From the NCBI RefSeq assembly GCF_032918005.1, contig NZ_CP136628.1:6681501-6745500 (forward strand): a DNA stretch of 64,000 bases, read 5' to 3'. The stretch comes from Bradyrhizobium sp. NDS-1 (lineage in GTDB: Bacteria; Pseudomonadota; Alphaproteobacteria; Rhizobiales; Xanthobacteraceae). How positions within the stretch are numbered: position 1 is the first letter of the stretch; each line of letters opens with the position of its first letter. The notes beneath the pieces are model-generated. The model had not been told where the DNA came from and did not search any database. It saw only the letters and a program-made list of their open reading frames with translations. The translations under genes were made by a program, and so were the position numbers. This document shows, piece after piece, positions 9,442 through 17,450 of the stretch.

Positions 9442-11118
9442 CTACCCCGCCGGCACGATCACCATGCCCTTGTCCTTCGGCCAGCGGACGCGCCAGGCGA
9501 AGTTGATGTCGCGGACCTCGCCGGGCTTGGCGTCGAACGACCATTCCAGCACGCCACGCTTGTCACGGATATCCTTGGCCGTGGGCGGCGTGGTCGCGGG
9601 CAGCATCTCGACGACGATGTCCTCGCTCTCGCTGACCGGCAACTGGTCCTCGATCGCGACCTTGATCGGGAAATCATGCCCGTTGCGGATGGTGGTCTTG
9701 AACGAACGCTCGTCGGTCTTGGACGTCGTGACCAGCAGGCCGGCCGAGCCTTCGTTGCGCTTGAGCACGGCGCGCTCGATTTTGATCTTGTCGTCGGCGC
9801 CGAAGCCGAGCCGCACGATGTCGTCCTTGGCAGAGGCCGAGATCTTGCCGCGTCCGACAAAGACGCCGTCGCGGTAGATCGCGACTTTGCCGGGCAGCAA
9901 GGTCGTGTCATCCGTCTGCTTGAAGCTGGCCTCGAGGAAAGCGGTCGGGTCCAACACCGGCGCGGCGCGCGCAGCGAGATCGGCCGGCACGGTCATTGCC
10001 GCGATGCGCAGGCTCTTGGCGCCCTCGGCAGCGCCGAGGCTGACGCGCCCCGGAATTCTGAAGGTGGCCTGGAAGTCGCCGATCTCGGCGACTGCCTGCT
10101 GTTCCTCGGCGCGTTCGCGCGGTTCGGCCGACTCTGCAACCTTGGCCATCGCGGGCGATTGTGCCTGACGCGTCATCGGCGCAGGCCGCGCCATATCGGA
10201 GGCCGCGCCGAGCGCCATTGGCCTCTGCGGTTGCGGATATTGCGCCACGAGCGAGCCCAGCTCCGGCGCGCTGCCGCCGCGGCTGATGCGAACCGTGGAG
10301 ACGCCGAGCGTGACGTTGGACCAGTCCTCGCCGGTCGATTGCGTGATCTCGGCGCGGCGGACCAGCTCCAGTTGCGGCTTGCGGTCCTTGGCGCCGGTAT
10401 CGAGCCGGGCGTCGTAGAGCGGCAGCCAGCGCGCATTGCGCACATTGTAGGTGACCCGCAACGTCGCCTTGGTCGCGGCCGGCGCGGCAATGTCCATGCG
10501 AACCTCGAGCTTGCTCGCCGGCTTGGCCTTGCGCTCGACTTCGAGTTGGGCGATCTGACGATCGATCTCGCGCAATTTGCGCGTCGCATCACGGATGGCC
10601 GTATCGGCGCTCGCAATTTCGTCACCGACCGCCGCAAAGGCCGTGCGCCATTCGGCGATCGGCCGCGCCTCGCCCTTCTCGCCGATGCCCACGGGGGCGG
10701 CTTCCGCAAAGTGCTCCGCGAACTTGCGGCGGGCGTTGGCCGAGTCGATCGCGCCTTGCAGGTCGGCGCGCTGGTCGTTCAGAGCTTCGATCCGTTTTTC
10801 CAGCTCGGGCAGGTTGACCGGCGCCGCGCGCGGCGGCCGCGCGTCGATCGTGCCGATGACGAGTTTGGCTCCGCCTTCACCCTCGACCCGGATCGAGGAC
10901 GTATCGAGGGTGAGCGGAAAATCCTTGGCGACGAGGGTCGAGTCCCCGGACGGCAGGTCGACCGTGATGATGCGGCTGACGGTGGCGCCATCGGGATAGA
11001 CCGTGACGGTATCGATCGCCGAATTGGTGGCCAATTCTGCGGCCCATGACGGCGATGCCGTCGCCATGGTGACCAGAACCAGGCTCGTCGTCGCCAAACA
11101 TCTTGCGGTGATGCGCAT
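9442..11118 (-). CDS. Mucoidy-inhibitor MuiA / DUF4139 family secreted protein
   Basis: 558 aa. A signal peptide (cleavage after SWA, residue ~26) is followed by an N-terminal DUF4140-like beta domain (about 30-105). A helical coiled-coil hairpin (about 115-210: LEKRIEALNDQRADLQGAID and similar heptads) comes next. The C-terminal DUF4139 beta domain (about 215-558) contains YNVRNARWLPLYDARLD and ends near WRVRWPKDKG. A low-complexity Ala/Glu segment lies near residues 310-345. The biochemical role of the family is unknown. It is probably monocistronic and downstream of the FixJ-like regulator on the same strand (169-base gap). Not obviously linked to heme uptake. Confidence 0.8.
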   Translation of the reverse strand: MRITARCLATTSLVLVTMATASPSWAAELATNSAIDTVTVYPDGATVSRIITVDLPSGDSTLVAKDFPLTLDTSSIRVEGEGGAKLVIGTIDARPPRAAPVNLPELEKRIEALNDQRADLQGAIDSANARRKFAEHFAEAAPVGIGEKGEARPIAEWRTAFAAVGDEIASADTAIRDATRKLREIDRQIAQLEVERKAKPASKLEVRMDIAAPAATKATLRVTYNVRNARWLPLYDARLDTGAKDRKPQLELVRRAEITQSTGEDWSNVTLGVSTVRISRGGSAPELGSLVAQYPQPQRPMALGAASDMARPAPMTRQAQSPAMAKVAESAEPRERAEEQQAVAEIGDFQATFRIPGRVSLGAAEGAKSLRIAAMTVPADLAARAAPVLDPTAFLEASFKQTDDTTLLPGKVAIYRDGVFVGRGKISASAKDDIVRLGFGADDKIKIERAVLKRNEGSAGLLVTTSKTDERSFKTTIRNGHDFPIKVAIEDQLPVSESEDIVVEMLPATTPPTAKDIRDKRGVLEWSFDAKPGEVRDINFAWRVRWPKDKGMVIVPAG

Positions 11119-11287
11119 AAAGTCCCTCCTGCCGGTATCGCCGCGCCGCCAGCCGGACGCACGCGATCAAATGCCTCGCCAACATGGTTGGACGCGGCAG
11201 GGAAGGAACTGGTTCGATTGGGGTTTCCGTGGGGCACCGCTGCGGCGGCACCAAGGCCGCAGAACGTACGACGATCCCGCGGCGGCC

Positions 11288-11908
11288 TCACGCCTGGGTC
11301 GGCGAGCCCTGGCCGAAGATGCGCCGCAGCAGATCGGTCACGTTCTTCGCACCAGCCTTCTTCAGGATGCCGGCGCGGTAGCCTTCGACCGTCCGCGCGC
11401 TCAGATGCATACGGCGGGCGATCTCCTTGTTGGTCAGGCCGGCGGCAAGGTGCTCGAGCACGTCGACTTCGCGCGCTGTCAACGGCTCGCAGCCGGGCAG
11501 CCAGCGCTGCCGGCTCGCGCCGGGCTGCGTGAATTCGTCGATGGCGGCGTCGATCCGGCCGACGATGTCGTGGGTGCGGAACGGCTTCTCGATGAAGTCG
11601 GCCGCGCCGCTCTTGATGGCGTCGACCGCCATGGCGATGCTGCCGTTCGCCGAGGTCACCAGCACCGGCGCCATGCAGTTTTCCTCACGCAGGCGCCTGA
11701 GCATGTCGAGGCCGGAGCGATCGGGCGGCAGTTCCATCAGCACGCAGGCCGGCATCCGCGCCTTTGCCTCGGATAACAGAGATGCACCGTCAGCGAAGCA
11801 GATCACCTCATAGGCGCTCTGCTGGAGCGCAGCCGAAAGTTGTTCGCGGGAGGCCGCGTCGGTGTCGATGACGAATACCTCACCCTTGGAAAGCGTGTTT
11901 CCCGGCAT
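11288..11908 (-). CDS. FixJ/LuxR-type response regulator with atypical receiver
   Basis: 206 aa. A REC domain (about 10-125) is joined to a LuxR/GerE HTH (about 138-200: LTAREVDVLEHLAAGLTNKE, then SARTVEGYRAGILKKAGAKN). The overall plan is that of FixJ. The phospho-acceptor Asp is replaced by Glu59 in CVLMELPPDRSG, the loop is one residue shorter than in FixJ, and the usual acidic pair reads D15-T16. The conserved Lys in FIEKPF is kept. No histidine kinase is adjacent. It may be phosphorylation-independent. It diverges from the AraC regulator gene at 12113. Confidence 0.85.
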   Translation of the reverse strand: MPGNTLSKGEVFVIDTDAASREQLSAALQQSAYEVICFADGASLLSEAKARMPACVLMELPPDRSGLDMLRRLREENCMAPVLVTSANGSIAMAVDAIKSGAADFIEKPFRTHDIVGRIDAAIDEFTQPGASRQRWLPGCEPLTAREVDVLEHLAAGLTNKEIARRMHLSARTVEGYRAGILKKAGAKNVTDLLRRIFGQGSPTQA

Positions 11909-12112
11909 AATCCCGATCCAGCAATGTCTTGGTCAAATGGCCCGAGACGACAGCGGGCCCCGTCGCCCAGCCGCACCGTCGTGAGCACGGCATTCACGCC
12001 AGTGCTTCGGTTTCCCTTATGTATGTTCGGCCCGGTTCCTTGATTTGACGGATGGAGACAGAAACTTTACATTTCGGGACATCTGCGGGAATGGCTGGCA
12101 GGAACGGTTCGC

Positions 12113-13144
12113 ATGACCGACCTCGTTCGCAGCGCAGGCTTGAGCTATTACCCGGAGATCGCCCGGTCGGTCGGACTCGATCCCAAACAGATGATGCGCA
12201 AGGCCAAGCTGCCGCTGGCCTGCCTCGACAAGCCGGACACCCCCATTGCCGTCGCCGGCCTGCGCCGTCTGCTCGAATTGTCGGCAGAGGCGTCCGGCGC
12301 CGAGGATTTCGGCTTGCGTCTCGCCGAGCGCGGCGGCCTGACCAATTTCGGTGCGGTCGGCCTGATCGTGCGCGAACAGGCGACCGTCGGCGAGGCAATC
12401 GAGGCGTTCTCGCGCTTCATCCATATCCATCATGACGGCATGCGGCTGGAGGTCGCGCGCGGCAAGCAGACCGTGACCGTCACGCTGCACCTGCGCGGCC
12501 GTCAGCCGATCGCGCCGCGTCAGTCGATCGACATGGCGCTCGGCAGCGTCCACCGCATCATCCAGTCGCTGTACGGGCATGACTGGCGGCCGCAGGAGGT
12601 TCACCTGCATTATCCGCCGCCGCGTGATCGCAAGCGCTATCGCGACTTCTTCGGCTGCCGCGTCACCTTCAACGCCGAGGACGATGCGATCCTGCTGCCG
12701 GCGCACGACATGGAGCGCCGGATCCCGAGCGCGCATCCGCTGATTGCGACTTATCTGCGCAAGCGGATCGAGGCGATCGAGTCACGGCCCGCGAGTTGGG
12801 AGGGGAAGGTCGACGAGGTCGTGCGGACTCTGCTCGCCGGCGGCGACTGCACGGTCGAGCGCGTCGCCGAGCATCTGGCCTGCACCCGCCGCACCATCCA
12901 CCGCCATCTCGCCGCTTCGGGCACCAGTTTCTCGGCCATCCTGGATGCGCAACGCGCGGGTCTCGTGACCCAACTGATCGACGACCCCGACCGGCCGCTG
13001 GCCGACATCGCGGTGCAGCTTGGTTTCTCCGCGCAGAGCGCCATGGCGCGCTGGTTCCGCGGTCGATTCGGCTGCACCATCACCGACTGGCGCAAGGGCG
13101 TGCGGCCAGCGCCGCCCGATGCGCACTCGGCGACCGCAGCCTGA
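12113..13144 (+). CDS. AraC family transcriptional regulator (arabinose-binding-like N-domain)
   Basis: 343 aa. The N-terminal domain (about 15-205), with LDPKQMMRKAKLPLACLDKP and similar sequence, is of the Arabinose_bd (PF12625) kind. The C-terminal AraC HTH (about 235-330) contains VERVAEHLACTRRTIHRHLA and the second helix pair LADIAVQLGFSAQSAMARWF. Such regulators usually bind a small lipophilic or quorum-type ligand; none can be named here. The start is supported by AGGA 9 bases upstream. It diverges from the FixJ-like gene with a 204-base shared promoter region in which I see no clear operator. Confidence 0.88.
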   Translation: MTDLVRSAGLSYYPEIARSVGLDPKQMMRKAKLPLACLDKPDTPIAVAGLRRLLELSAEASGAEDFGLRLAERGGLTNFGAVGLIVREQATVGEAIEAFSRFIHIHHDGMRLEVARGKQTVTVTLHLRGRQPIAPRQSIDMALGSVHRIIQSLYGHDWRPQEVHLHYPPPRDRKRYRDFFGCRVTFNAEDDAILLPAHDMERRIPSAHPLIATYLRKRIEAIESRPASWEGKVDEVVRTLLAGGDCTVERVAEHLACTRRTIHRHLAASGTSFSAILDAQRAGLVTQLIDDPDRPLADIAVQLGFSAQSAMARWFRGRFGCTITDWRKGVRPAPPDAHSATAA

Positions 13145-13146
13145 GT

Positions 13147-14358
13147 TCAGCGCGCCGGCACGGGCACGCCCATCGTGGCGAGGGCACGCCGCCGGCTGCC
13201 GGCAAGCAGCGGGCCGAACGCGACGGCAAATCCGAGGAACGCGATGAGCCAGCCGCAGGCGGCGACGTGCAACAGCACATCGCTATGCGCGGGCAGCACC
13301 ACGGCGGCGACCCGCGCCAGAGCTCCGACGACGATCGCAGCATAGATTCCCTGGATCGCCGGCGAAGCCGTCAACGCCTGGCCGGTATGGCCGAGACTCG
13401 CGCGGGTCATCACGGCGAGCGTCATGGTTCCCGCCGCACCCGCCATCCAGGCGTGGATGCCGGCGCTTGGCGGCAACGTTCCGAAAACAGCCAGGGCATG
13501 CAGAATGAAGCCGAACGGCACGAAGACGTAGCCGACATGCAGGATCACGAGCAGCCGCTCGCGGAAAGTGCGATCGCCGGCCCAGCGCGCAAGCCGCACC
13601 AGATGCAGCCCGCCGACCAGCGCCATCAGAACACCGGTGACGGCATTCAACGGTGCTGCGACCCACGAGATGAGCGCGAGCGCGCTCAATCCGATCACCG
13701 CGCCGTCGAAGCGTCCGAACGGCACCGGGAGCCGACCGGGATTGAACTTGACCAGCCAGTTGCGGGTGAAGCTCGGAATGATGCGGCCGCCGATCAGCGC
13801 GATCAGAAGCACGACGACGCCGATGCCGACGCGGACGCTGACATCGGCCGCGCCCTGGTCATGCGCCTCGATATGAAAAGCGACATTGCCGGCGAGCAGA
13901 ATGGACACCAGCACCACGACGGGCAGGTTGCGCCAGTTGCCGCCGGCGATGATCTCGCGCGCGGCGGCGGCGACGACCAGCGCCAGGAAGGCGGTGTCAA
14001 CGACCAGTGCAAACGCCCAGCCGACATCGGCCGACAACGTCACCGCGACACGCCCCGCAAGCCAGACGGTCAAGAGCGCCCCCAGCGAGGTGCCCTGGAT
14101 CGGCAGCCGCCCGGTCCAGTTCGGAATGGCCGTGAACAGGAACCCCGTGATCACCGCCGGCAGGAAGCCATAGAGCATCTCGTGGACGTGCCAGTCGCGC
14201 GGCGCGAATGCGGAACTCACCGACAGTTCGCCATAGAACATCGGCAGCCAGGCCAGGATCGCCAGCCCCGCCTGGATCGCGGCGAACAGGAAAAAGGGCC
14301 GAAAACTGTTCGCAAACAGCGGCCAGCCCTGAAAGTTGCGGGATCGGGCTCCAGCCAT
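13147..14358 (-). CDS. nnrS: NnrS family membrane protein
   Basis: 403 aa from the ATG at 14358, chosen because GGAG lies 9 bases upstream; an in-frame TTG at 14382 is less likely. About 12 membrane helices. The N-terminal region GWPLFANSFRPFFLFAAIQA and the His-containing WHVHEMLYGFLPAVITGFLF are characteristic of NnrS. NnrS is a heme- and copper-containing membrane protein that relieves nitrosative stress. It is co-regulated with denitrification genes in many proteobacteria. It diverges from nnrR around a perfect FixK2-type box (14423-14436). Its 3' end lies 2 bases from the AraC gene stop. Confidence 0.9.
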   Translation of the reverse strand: MAGARSRNFQGWPLFANSFRPFFLFAAIQAGLAILAWLPMFYGELSVSSAFAPRDWHVHEMLYGFLPAVITGFLFTAIPNWTGRLPIQGTSLGALLTVWLAGRVAVTLSADVGWAFALVVDTAFLALVVAAAAREIIAGGNWRNLPVVVLVSILLAGNVAFHIEAHDQGAADVSVRVGIGVVVLLIALIGGRIIPSFTRNWLVKFNPGRLPVPFGRFDGAVIGLSALALISWVAAPLNAVTGVLMALVGGLHLVRLARWAGDRTFRERLLVILHVGYVFVPFGFILHALAVFGTLPPSAGIHAWMAGAAGTMTLAVMTRASLGHTGQALTASPAIQGIYAAIVVGALARVAAVVLPAHSDVLLHVAACGWLIAFLGFAVAFGPLLAGSRRRALATMGVPVPAR

Positions 14359-14422
14359 GGGGTCAACTCCAATAAATTTCAAACCGTTGTCTGGAAAAAT
14401 ACTGCCGCCCGGCGGTCCCGTT

Positions 14423-14436
14423 TTGCGCTATCGCAA
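14423..14436. promoter_or_regulatory. FixK2/NnrR-type box shared by nnrS and nnrR
   Basis: TTGCGCTATCGCAA fits the FixK2 consensus TTG(A/C)-N6-(T/G)CAA exactly. Its centre is about 71 bases before the nnrS ATG and 59 before the nnrR ATG, so it could serve both divergent promoters. Confidence 0.75.
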
Positions 14437-14488
14437 ACTATCGGACGATCGCAGGTGCCATCACACTCCCCGGTGCCAAGGAGGCAGA

Positions 14489-15199
14489 ATGGCCAAGGTC
14501 GACACATCGCTGGTTGCGCATTTGCCGCTGTTTGCCGGGGTCACGCCGGAAGCCCTGGACGAAATCCTGCGTGAGGCCCGTTCGGCGCGTTATCCCAAGA
14601 ACAGCGCCATCTTCGAGCAGGGCGCGGACGCACAGTCCTTCTTCCTGCTGCTGCACGGCCATGTCCGCGCGGCCAAGACCACGCCGACCGGCGAGCAGAT
14701 CGTGGTACGCTATGTCGCGCCCGGCGAAACCTTTGGGCTGGCCATGGCGATCGGTGCCGCGCGATATCCGGCGACCGCGATCGCGATCGACGACAGCGTG
14801 GTGCTGATCTGGCCGACTTCGGCCTGGCCACGGCTGGTCGAGCGGTTTCCCTCGCTTGCCGCCAACACGCTCCAGACCGTGGGCACGCGCCTCCAGGAGA
14901 GCCACACCCGCATCCTGGAAATGTCGACCCAGCAAGTCGAGCAGCGCATCGCCCATGCGCTGCTGCGCCTCGCCAAGCAGTCCGGCAAGAAGCTCGACCA
15001 CGGCATCGAGATCGATTTCCCAATCAGCCGCCAGGACATCGCGCAGATGACCGGCACCACGCTGCACACCGTCAGCCGCATCCTCAGCGGCTGGGAAAGC
15101 CAGGGCCTCGTCGAGAGCGGACGCCAGCGCATCATCCTGCGCGACCCGCACGGGATCGTCGTGCTGGCAGAGCGGAACGCCGACAGCCGGCCGGCGTGA
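14489..15199 (+). CDS. nnrR: Crp/Fnr family regulator NnrR
   Basis: 236 aa from the ATG at 14489 (AAGGAGG upstream); an open frame from 14336 is not used. A cyclic-nucleotide-binding-like beta barrel (about 12-130) and dimer helix are followed by an HTH_Crp domain with ISRQDIAQMTGTTLHTVSRI. The protein has no cysteine at all, so it cannot bind an FNR-type iron-sulfur cluster. In B. japonicum NnrR is the last step of the FixLJ-FixK2-NnrR cascade and responds to NO or nitrate respiration. Position next to nnrS, hemN and nirK supports this identity. A FixK2-type box lies 59 bases upstream. Confidence 0.88.
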   Translation: MAKVDTSLVAHLPLFAGVTPEALDEILREARSARYPKNSAIFEQGADAQSFFLLLHGHVRAAKTTPTGEQIVVRYVAPGETFGLAMAIGAARYPATAIAIDDSVVLIWPTSAWPRLVERFPSLAANTLQTVGTRLQESHTRILEMSTQQVEQRIAHALLRLAKQSGKKLDHGIEIDFPISRQDIAQMTGTTLHTVSRILSGWESQGLVESGRQRIILRDPHGIVVLAERNADSRPA

Positions 15200-15229
15200 G
15201 CCGCCCCGGAACGTCTCCGCCAAGGATAG

Positions 15230-15272
15230 GGGTGAGGGCGCTTCCGCTTACGGCGAAAGCCCTCCCTCACCC
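15230..15272. terminator. Inverted repeat between nnrR and the DUF1858 gene
   Basis: GGGTGAGGG (15230-15238) pairs with CCCTCACCC (15264-15272) between two convergent genes. The loop is imperfectly paired and there is no T tract. Probably a bidirectional terminator or a dispersed intergenic repeat. Confidence 0.4.
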
Positions 15273-15309
15273 GGGACTCCACGCGCGCCCGCACGAAGTC
15301 CGGACCACT

Positions 15310-15507
15310 TCACGCCGGCACGCAATCGTACAACGCGGCGAGGAACTTCTCGCGGTCGATGCCATGCTCGCGGCAGGCGTCATCCACCGTGTGGAAGGTT
15401 GCTATCGGGCAACCGACACAAGCCATCCTGAAGGCCAGAAATACGCGGATCGTGTGCGGCGCCGTACGCATGATGTCATCGACCAGATCGTCGGATCCAA
15501 AAGACAT
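15310..15507 (-). CDS. DUF1858 small redox-disulfide protein
   Basis: 65 aa from the ATG at 15507 (GGAG 8 bases upstream); a TTG two codons earlier is unlikely. The CVGCPI motif in FRMACVGCPIATFHTVDDAC is the CxxC core of DUF1858, a small helical domain found beside hybrid-cluster and other anaerobic redox proteins. A third Cys (DACREHG) and a fourth near the C-terminus are also present. Function unknown. A TTG-N8-CAA box at 15556-15569 lies about 55 bases upstream, and neighbours are nnrR and hemN, so low-oxygen expression is likely. Confidence 0.82.
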   Translation of the reverse strand: MSFGSDDLVDDIMRTAPHTIRVFLAFRMACVGCPIATFHTVDDACREHGIDREKFLAALYDCVPA

Positions 15508-15555
15508 GGACAACTCCGTTCCGATAAGACGATAGCGGAGGGGAGCGAAGTTTCT

Positions 15556-15569
15556 TTGTGGAAGCGCAA
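15556..15569. promoter_or_regulatory. Candidate Crp/Fnr-type box before the DUF1858 gene
   Basis: TTGTGGAAGCGCAA (TTG-N8-CAA) is centred about 55 bases upstream of the ATG at 15507 on the minus strand. One arm (GCAA) fits the FixK2 consensus; the other (TTGT) is off by one base. Confidence 0.45.
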
Positions 15570-15576
15570 GCTGGTT

Positions 15577-15702
15577 GTCATTCCGGGGCGCGCCTCTTGG
15601 CGCGAACCCGGAAATCCATCAGCCGGCGGATGACGTACAGAAATGGATTCTCAGATACGCAATTGCGCATCATAGCTCGCGCTGCGCGCGCCCCGGAATG
15701 AC
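15577..15702. repeat. Palindromic intergenic repeat with 17-bp arms
   Basis: GTCATTCCGGGGCGCGC at 15577-15593 is perfectly inverted at 15686-15702. The 92 bases between contain further pairing (AAATCCAT / ATGGATTCT). It resembles the GTCATTCCGGGGCGCG-type intergenic repeats that I recall as abundant in Bradyrhizobium. It fills the gap between the DUF1858 promoter and the hemN stop and could also terminate hemN. Confidence 0.65.
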
Positions 15703-15705
15703 GAA

Positions 15706-17058
15706 CTACACCGCCCTGCTATGCAGCTGCTTTGCCGGATTGAGATGCGCGTCGAACGCCGCGGCGACGCTGCGAACCAGGAAGCGCGAGTCATTTGCGA
15801 CCGCGAGGCGATTGCCTTCCAGCCTGACGACGCCGTCGGAGATCAGCGGTTTCAGACGCGCCGCCGAGTTCAGCATCGCTCCCGCCTCCGCGCCATGGCG
15901 CGCGCAGATGTCACCGAGGTCGGCACTGAAGTCGCACATGATCCGTTCGATGATGTCGGCGCGCAGCCGGTCGTCGTCGGTCAGCCCATAGCCCTTCGCG
16001 GTGGCGAGACGGCCGGCGGCGATGTTCTGCGCATAGGCACCGATCTGCACCTCGTTCTGGACGTAACCCTGCGGCAGATGGCCAATCGCGCTCGCACCGA
16101 AACCGAGCAAGACTTCACCCTTGTCGGTGGTGTAGCCCTGAAAATTGCGCCGCAGCGTCCGCTCCTCCAAGGCCACGGCCATGGCATCGCCGGGCCGTGC
16201 GAAATGATCGAGCCCGATCTGCACGTAGCCGGCCTCCTTCAACGCGTTGGCGATCGCGCAGGCCTGGTCGTGGCGAGCAAGGCCGTCAGGCAGCACGCCC
16301 TCGTTGATCATGCGCTGGTGCTTCTTGAAATCCGGCACATGAGCATAGCCGAACACGGAGAAGCGGTCGGGGGCGAGCGCGAGGCTGCGCCGAACGGTAT
16401 CCAGGCACGACGCGACGGTCTGGTGCGGCAACCCGTAGATCAGGTCGAAATTGAGCCCCCCGATGCCGGCGCGCCGAAGCATGTCGACCACGGACGCCGT
16501 CTGCTCGTAGCTCTGCACGCGGTTGATCGCCCGCTGCACCACGGGATCGAAGCTCTGCACGCCAAGGCTCGCGCGGTTGACGCCGGAAAGCCGCATCGCC
16601 TCGACCATGTCGGCCGTCAATGTGCGGGGATCGATCTCGACCGCAATCTCGGCGGAGGGCAGCACGAAGAACTTCTGGCGCATCGTCGCCATCAACTCGG
16701 CGAAAGCCTCCGGCGCCATGATCGTCGGCGTACCGCCTCCGAAATGAATGTGCTCCACCTTGATACGGCGGCCGATGGTTTCGGCGGTCAGGGCGATCTC
16801 GTTGCGCAGCGTCCGCTGATAGCCGGCGATGAGTTCGTCGCGGCGGACGATCTGGGTATGACAACCGCAATACCAGCACATCTCCCGGCAGAACGGCACG
16901 TGGAGATAGAGTGATGCGCTGGCGCCCGCCGGCAGCTCCGCCAGCCACCGGGCATAGGCGCCTTCTCCGATCGCCGGCGAGAAATGCGGCGCGGTCGGAT
17001 AGCTCGTGTAGCGCGGCAATCGCTCCTCGCCGTAGCTCGCCGCAAGATCAGCTCTCAT
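15706..17058 (-). CDS. hemN: Oxygen-independent coproporphyrinogen III oxidase
   Basis: 450 aa, full length for HemN. Radical-SAM motif C57-x3-C61-x2-C64 (CREMCWYC), followed by another Cys (C66) as usual in HemN. GGGTPT is present for SAM binding, and the HemN-type C-terminal domain is intact (DRLRADIIERIMCDF). It converts coproporphyrinogen III to protoporphyrinogen IX when oxygen is scarce. In B. japonicum the copy next to nnrR/nirK is hemN2. Two perfect FixK2-type boxes lie 96 and 134 bases upstream of the ATG. Confidence 0.95.
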   Translation of the reverse strand: MRADLAASYGEERLPRYTSYPTAPHFSPAIGEGAYARWLAELPAGASASLYLHVPFCREMCWYCGCHTQIVRRDELIAGYQRTLRNEIALTAETIGRRIKVEHIHFGGGTPTIMAPEAFAELMATMRQKFFVLPSAEIAVEIDPRTLTADMVEAMRLSGVNRASLGVQSFDPVVQRAINRVQSYEQTASVVDMLRRAGIGGLNFDLIYGLPHQTVASCLDTVRRSLALAPDRFSVFGYAHVPDFKKHQRMINEGVLPDGLARHDQACAIANALKEAGYVQIGLDHFARPGDAMAVALEERTLRRNFQGYTTDKGEVLLGFGASAIGHLPQGYVQNEVQIGAYAQNIAAGRLATAKGYGLTDDDRLRADIIERIMCDFSADLGDICARHGAEAGAMLNSAARLKPLISDGVVRLEGNRLAVANDSRFLVRSVAAAFDAHLNPAKQLHSRAV

Positions 17059-17147
17059 GTCTTACCCATTCGTAAACTTCCGCCGTGTGCAGTCGTCACG
17101 GCAAATCACGGAATACACTCCAATACCCTGCATCCGCAGAGGCGACC

Positions 17148-17161
17148 TTGCGCTCGCGCAA
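17148..17161. promoter_or_regulatory. FixK2/NnrR-type box 1 (hemN / 62-aa gene)
   Basis: TTGCGCTCGCGCAA is an exact match to TTGC-N6-GCAA. It lies in the divergent region between hemN (start 17058) and the small gene at 17262. Centred about 96 bases from the hemN ATG. Confidence 0.7.
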
Positions 17162-17185
17162 AGTCGGTCGGGAGGACCGCGGACG

Positions 17186-17199
17186 TTGCGCTCGCGCAA
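17186..17199. promoter_or_regulatory. FixK2/NnrR-type box 2 (hemN / 62-aa gene)
   Basis: Identical 14-mer TTGCGCTCGCGCAA, 38 bases after box 1 and also followed by AG. Centred about 69 bases before the ATG of the 62-aa gene, a spacing close to that seen at nnrR and nirK. Confidence 0.7.
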
Positions 17200-17261
17200 A
17201 GCGCAGCGGCCGGTTCCGGGCCAGACTGAGGCAATTCGCACGGCATCCGGAGCGTTTGCCC

Positions 17262-17450
17262 ATGAGGCTTCTCGCACTCGAACTGATCTTCTCCTTGCTC
17301 GACATCCGCGGCCATATCCCGCGTTTCGACGACTTCCGGCCGGCCCCGGTCGCACCGGCCTCGACGGGTGCCGCGCGCGCTCTGGCCGCCGTTATCGCTG
17401 CCTTCGCCGCACTGTCGCTGGCGGTCTGGCTCGCCATCCAACTTTTCTAG
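17262..17450 (+). CDS. 62-aa single-pass membrane protein, unknown
   Basis: Not recognised as a named family. 62 aa from the ATG at 17262. An N-terminal part MRLLALELIFSLLDIRGHIP is followed by a short hydrophilic FDDFRPAP stretch. A C-terminal hydrophobic helix of about 22 residues (ALAAVIAAFAALSLAVWLAI) then ends in QLF. It lies between hemN and nirK, behind two perfect FixK2-type boxes, so expression with denitrification is likely. The longer frame from 17085 runs through the box sequences and is not credible. Possible roles (assembly or regulation of a respiratory membrane protein) are guesses. Confidence 0.6.
   Translation: MRLLALELIFSLLDIRGHIPRFDDFRPAPVAPASTGAARALAAVIAAFAALSLAVWLAIQLF

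Noticed and set aside
9208..11049. A 613-codon open frame antisense to the DUF4139 gene
   Set aside because: Shadow frame caused by high GC3; the minus-strand frame has a signal peptide and family domains.
12085..12112. A possible sigma-54 -24/-12 element (TGGCAG...TTCGC) before the AraC gene
   Set aside because: The spacing between GG and GC is 12 rather than 10 bases.
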